In this document: positions 62,790 to 64,000 of the stretch, piece after piece | Numbering within the stretch: position 1 is the first letter of the stretch | Layout of the letters: each line of letters starts with the position of its first letter | Origin: Methylomonas sp. LL1 | Lineage (GTDB): Bacteria; Pseudomonadota; Gammaproteobacteria; Methylococcales; Methylomonadaceae | DNA length: 64,000 nucleotides | Assembly (NCBI RefSeq): GCF_015711015.1 | Contig: NZ_CP064653.1 | Span: 186,001 to 250,000 of the forward strand | Reading direction: 5' to 3' | Position numbers and translations under genes: made by a program | The notes under the pieces: model-generated | The model's input: only the letters and a program-made list of their open reading frames with translations | What the model was told of the DNA's origin: nothing | The model's database searches: none

Positions 62790-64000
62790 GTGACGGACGA
62801 CGATAAAACGCATTTGCAGCAAGACAACAAGACAGTAGCGACCGGGTTTAATCCAAACCGCCCAACAGCCACTGTCGCGCCACATGGTCAATCTCCCGTC
62901 GTCCATTCGGTCGGCAAGGATAGCGCCTTAGCCATGGATGCCGAAAAAACCAGGATGACTACCGGGCCGGGTGTGGTAACCCCCGCACCTGCCAATCCGG
63001 TAGCACAACCAACCAGCTATCCGACTCAATTGATTACGCCGTCGGGCCAAACCGCATCGTTGGCGGTTGGCGATGTGTTGAAAGGCCGCTTCGAAATCGT
63101 GGAGGCGCTTGGCGAGGGCGGAATGGGGATGGTGTTCAAGGCGATCGATGCGCGCAAGTTGGAAGCGAAGTCTCGAAATCCCTATGTCGCGATCAAGGTT
63201 TTGAGTCCGGCGTTAGCCCAAAACGCCGTGTTGATTGCCGGTCTGCAGCGCGAGTGCGAAAAAGCCCAGGAATTGTCGCATCCCAATATCATCACCGTAT
63301 ATGACTTCGACAGGGATGGCGATTTTGTCTTTATGTCTATGGAATATCTGGCGGGACAACCGTTATCTAAAATCATTCGGCAATCCGCGGTATCAGGCGG
63401 TCTCAAACTGGAACGGGCCTGGCCCATTATTCGGAAAATGGGCGAAGCCCTGGTTTACGCGCACAAAAAACATATTGTTCACAGCGATTTCAAGCCGGCC
63501 AATGTGTTTGTCACCGATAACGATGACGTCAAGGTGTTGGATTTCGGCATTGCGTCCCGGCTCGGTCAAACCGAGGCGGACGAAACCATTTTTGATGCCC
63601 GCGCCGAAGGTGGTTTGACACCACCCTATGCCAGTTTCGAAATGCTGAACGGTTCCAGGGCCGATCCACGCGACGATATCTATGCCTTCGGCTTGGTGGT
63701 TTATGAGTTGTTGAGCGGCAAGCATCCCTACGATCGTAAGCCGGCCTCCAAGGTGTTTCTGGAGCAGCGTAGCGGCCAGCAGGCGATGCCGAAGCCGGTG
63801 GCGGGACTCAACCGGAAACAATGGCAGCTGTTGAAATCGGCGATCGAGATCTTGCAAGAGCAACGGCCCATGCGTTTGGACGAATGGCTGGAACTGTTCG
63901 AACCGAATAATCAACCGAAATGGGCTTATGGGGTGACGGGTGGCTTGTTACTACTGCTGCTGGGTGGCGGCGGCTTTTATTATTTACAGTCACAATCACG
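62790..64000 (+). CDS. Serine/threonine protein kinase with atypical HSD loop (3' end cut by window)
   Basis: The open frame begins at GTG 62790 and is still open at the window end (403 codons). About 95 residues of Thr/Pro/Ala-rich N-terminal tail (KTVATG; EKTRMTTGPG) precede the kinase domain: glycine loop GEGGMGMVF, Lys136 in VAIKVL, catalytic HSDFKPANV (Asp233) and DFG (Asp251). The usual HRD is HSD, so Arg is replaced by Ser232. A C-terminal hydrophobic run (VTGGLLLLLLGGGGFYYL) should be a membrane helix. Thr-rich tails of such kinases can be self-phosphorylated docking sites. The start is uncertain, with weak ribosome binding. The extracellular part lies outside the window. Confidence 0.9.
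   Translation, partial: MTDDDKTHLQQDNKTVATGFNPNRPTATVAPHGQSPVVHSVGKDSALAMDAEKTRMTTGPGVVTPAPANPVAQPTSYPTQLITPSGQTASLAVGDVLKGRFEIVEALGEGGMGMVFKAIDARKLEAKSRNPYVAIKVLSPALAQNAVLIAGLQRECEKAQELSHPNIITVYDFDRDGDFVFMSMEYLAGQPLSKIIRQSAVSGGLKLERAWPIIRKMGEALVYAHKKHIVHSDFKPANVFVTDNDDVKVLDFGIASRLGQTEADETIFDARAEGGLTPPYASFEMLNGSRADPRDDIYAFGLVVYELLSGKHPYDRKPASKVFLEQRSGQQAMPKPVAGLNRKQWQLLKSAIEILQEQRPMRLDEWLELFEPNNQPKWAYGVTGGLLLLLLGGGGFYYLQSQS

Overview
The window reads as chromosomal DNA of a gammaproteobacterium, most likely a methylotroph of the Methylococcales (Methylomonas-like). The gammaproteobacterial part rests on gene order and families: dusB-fis-purH, purM divergent from a DUF2066 gene, rapA, rhlE, iscR, ybiT and several small gammaproteobacterial DUF families (1415, 2288, 2845, 2066). 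The methylotroph part is inference: a quinoprotein-dehydrogenase relay pair (zinc metallohydrolase plus SoxYZ-like carrier), an HvfA-type copper-peptide precursor and an unusually rich set of copper-handling genes. No methane monooxygenase or methanol dehydrogenase gene is present, so the genus is not proven. No phage, insertion sequence or CRISPR array was seen.

Layout. 0-5 kb: a large hybrid histidine kinase cut by the left edge, then a non-coding region with a 21-bp-period tandem repeat, a hypothetical gene and a dispersed repeat. 5.4-12.3 kb: iscR-iscS-iscA (no iscU), an HvfA-like peptide gene, def, the quinoprotein relay pair, cysC and a DHH phosphoesterase. 12.4-24.5 kb: a secreted hypothetical protein, a giant VanZ/O-antigen-ligase fusion coupled to rapA, PilZ, rhlE, a cupin, a DoxX protein resembling HvfX, and small conserved genes. 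24.5-37.7 kb: a VWA/OmpA lipoprotein, gltX, tRNA-Ala and two identical tRNA-Glu genes, purM, purH, fis, dusB, ybiT, rubredoxin and manC.

37.8-49.2 kb is a copper/redox island. A Cu(I) P-type ATPase and a small membrane protein lie on the minus strand. Opposite them are a TauE/SafE-cupredoxin fusion and a tightly coupled operon: small membrane protein, MacB/FtsX-type permease, ATPase, polytopic membrane protein, NosL, TlpA-like thioredoxin and a NosL-beta-barrel fusion. A free DsbD alpha domain follows. Together they look like envelope machinery that moves copper and keeps thiols reduced for assembly of a cuproenzyme.

49.3-64 kb is an envelope and signalling region: a DUF2076 protein, a PepSY-like protein, a lytic transglycosylase, a CHASE2 adenylate cyclase, DUF928, a GAF/HD-GYP phosphodiesterase, two paralogous secreted beta-barrels, an exported WD40-caspase protein, an OmpA-domain protein and a Ser/Thr kinase cut by the right edge. 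The two barrels and the caspase share an N-terminal motif with fixed spacing just after the signal peptide. That motif is the strongest candidate here for an undescribed system.
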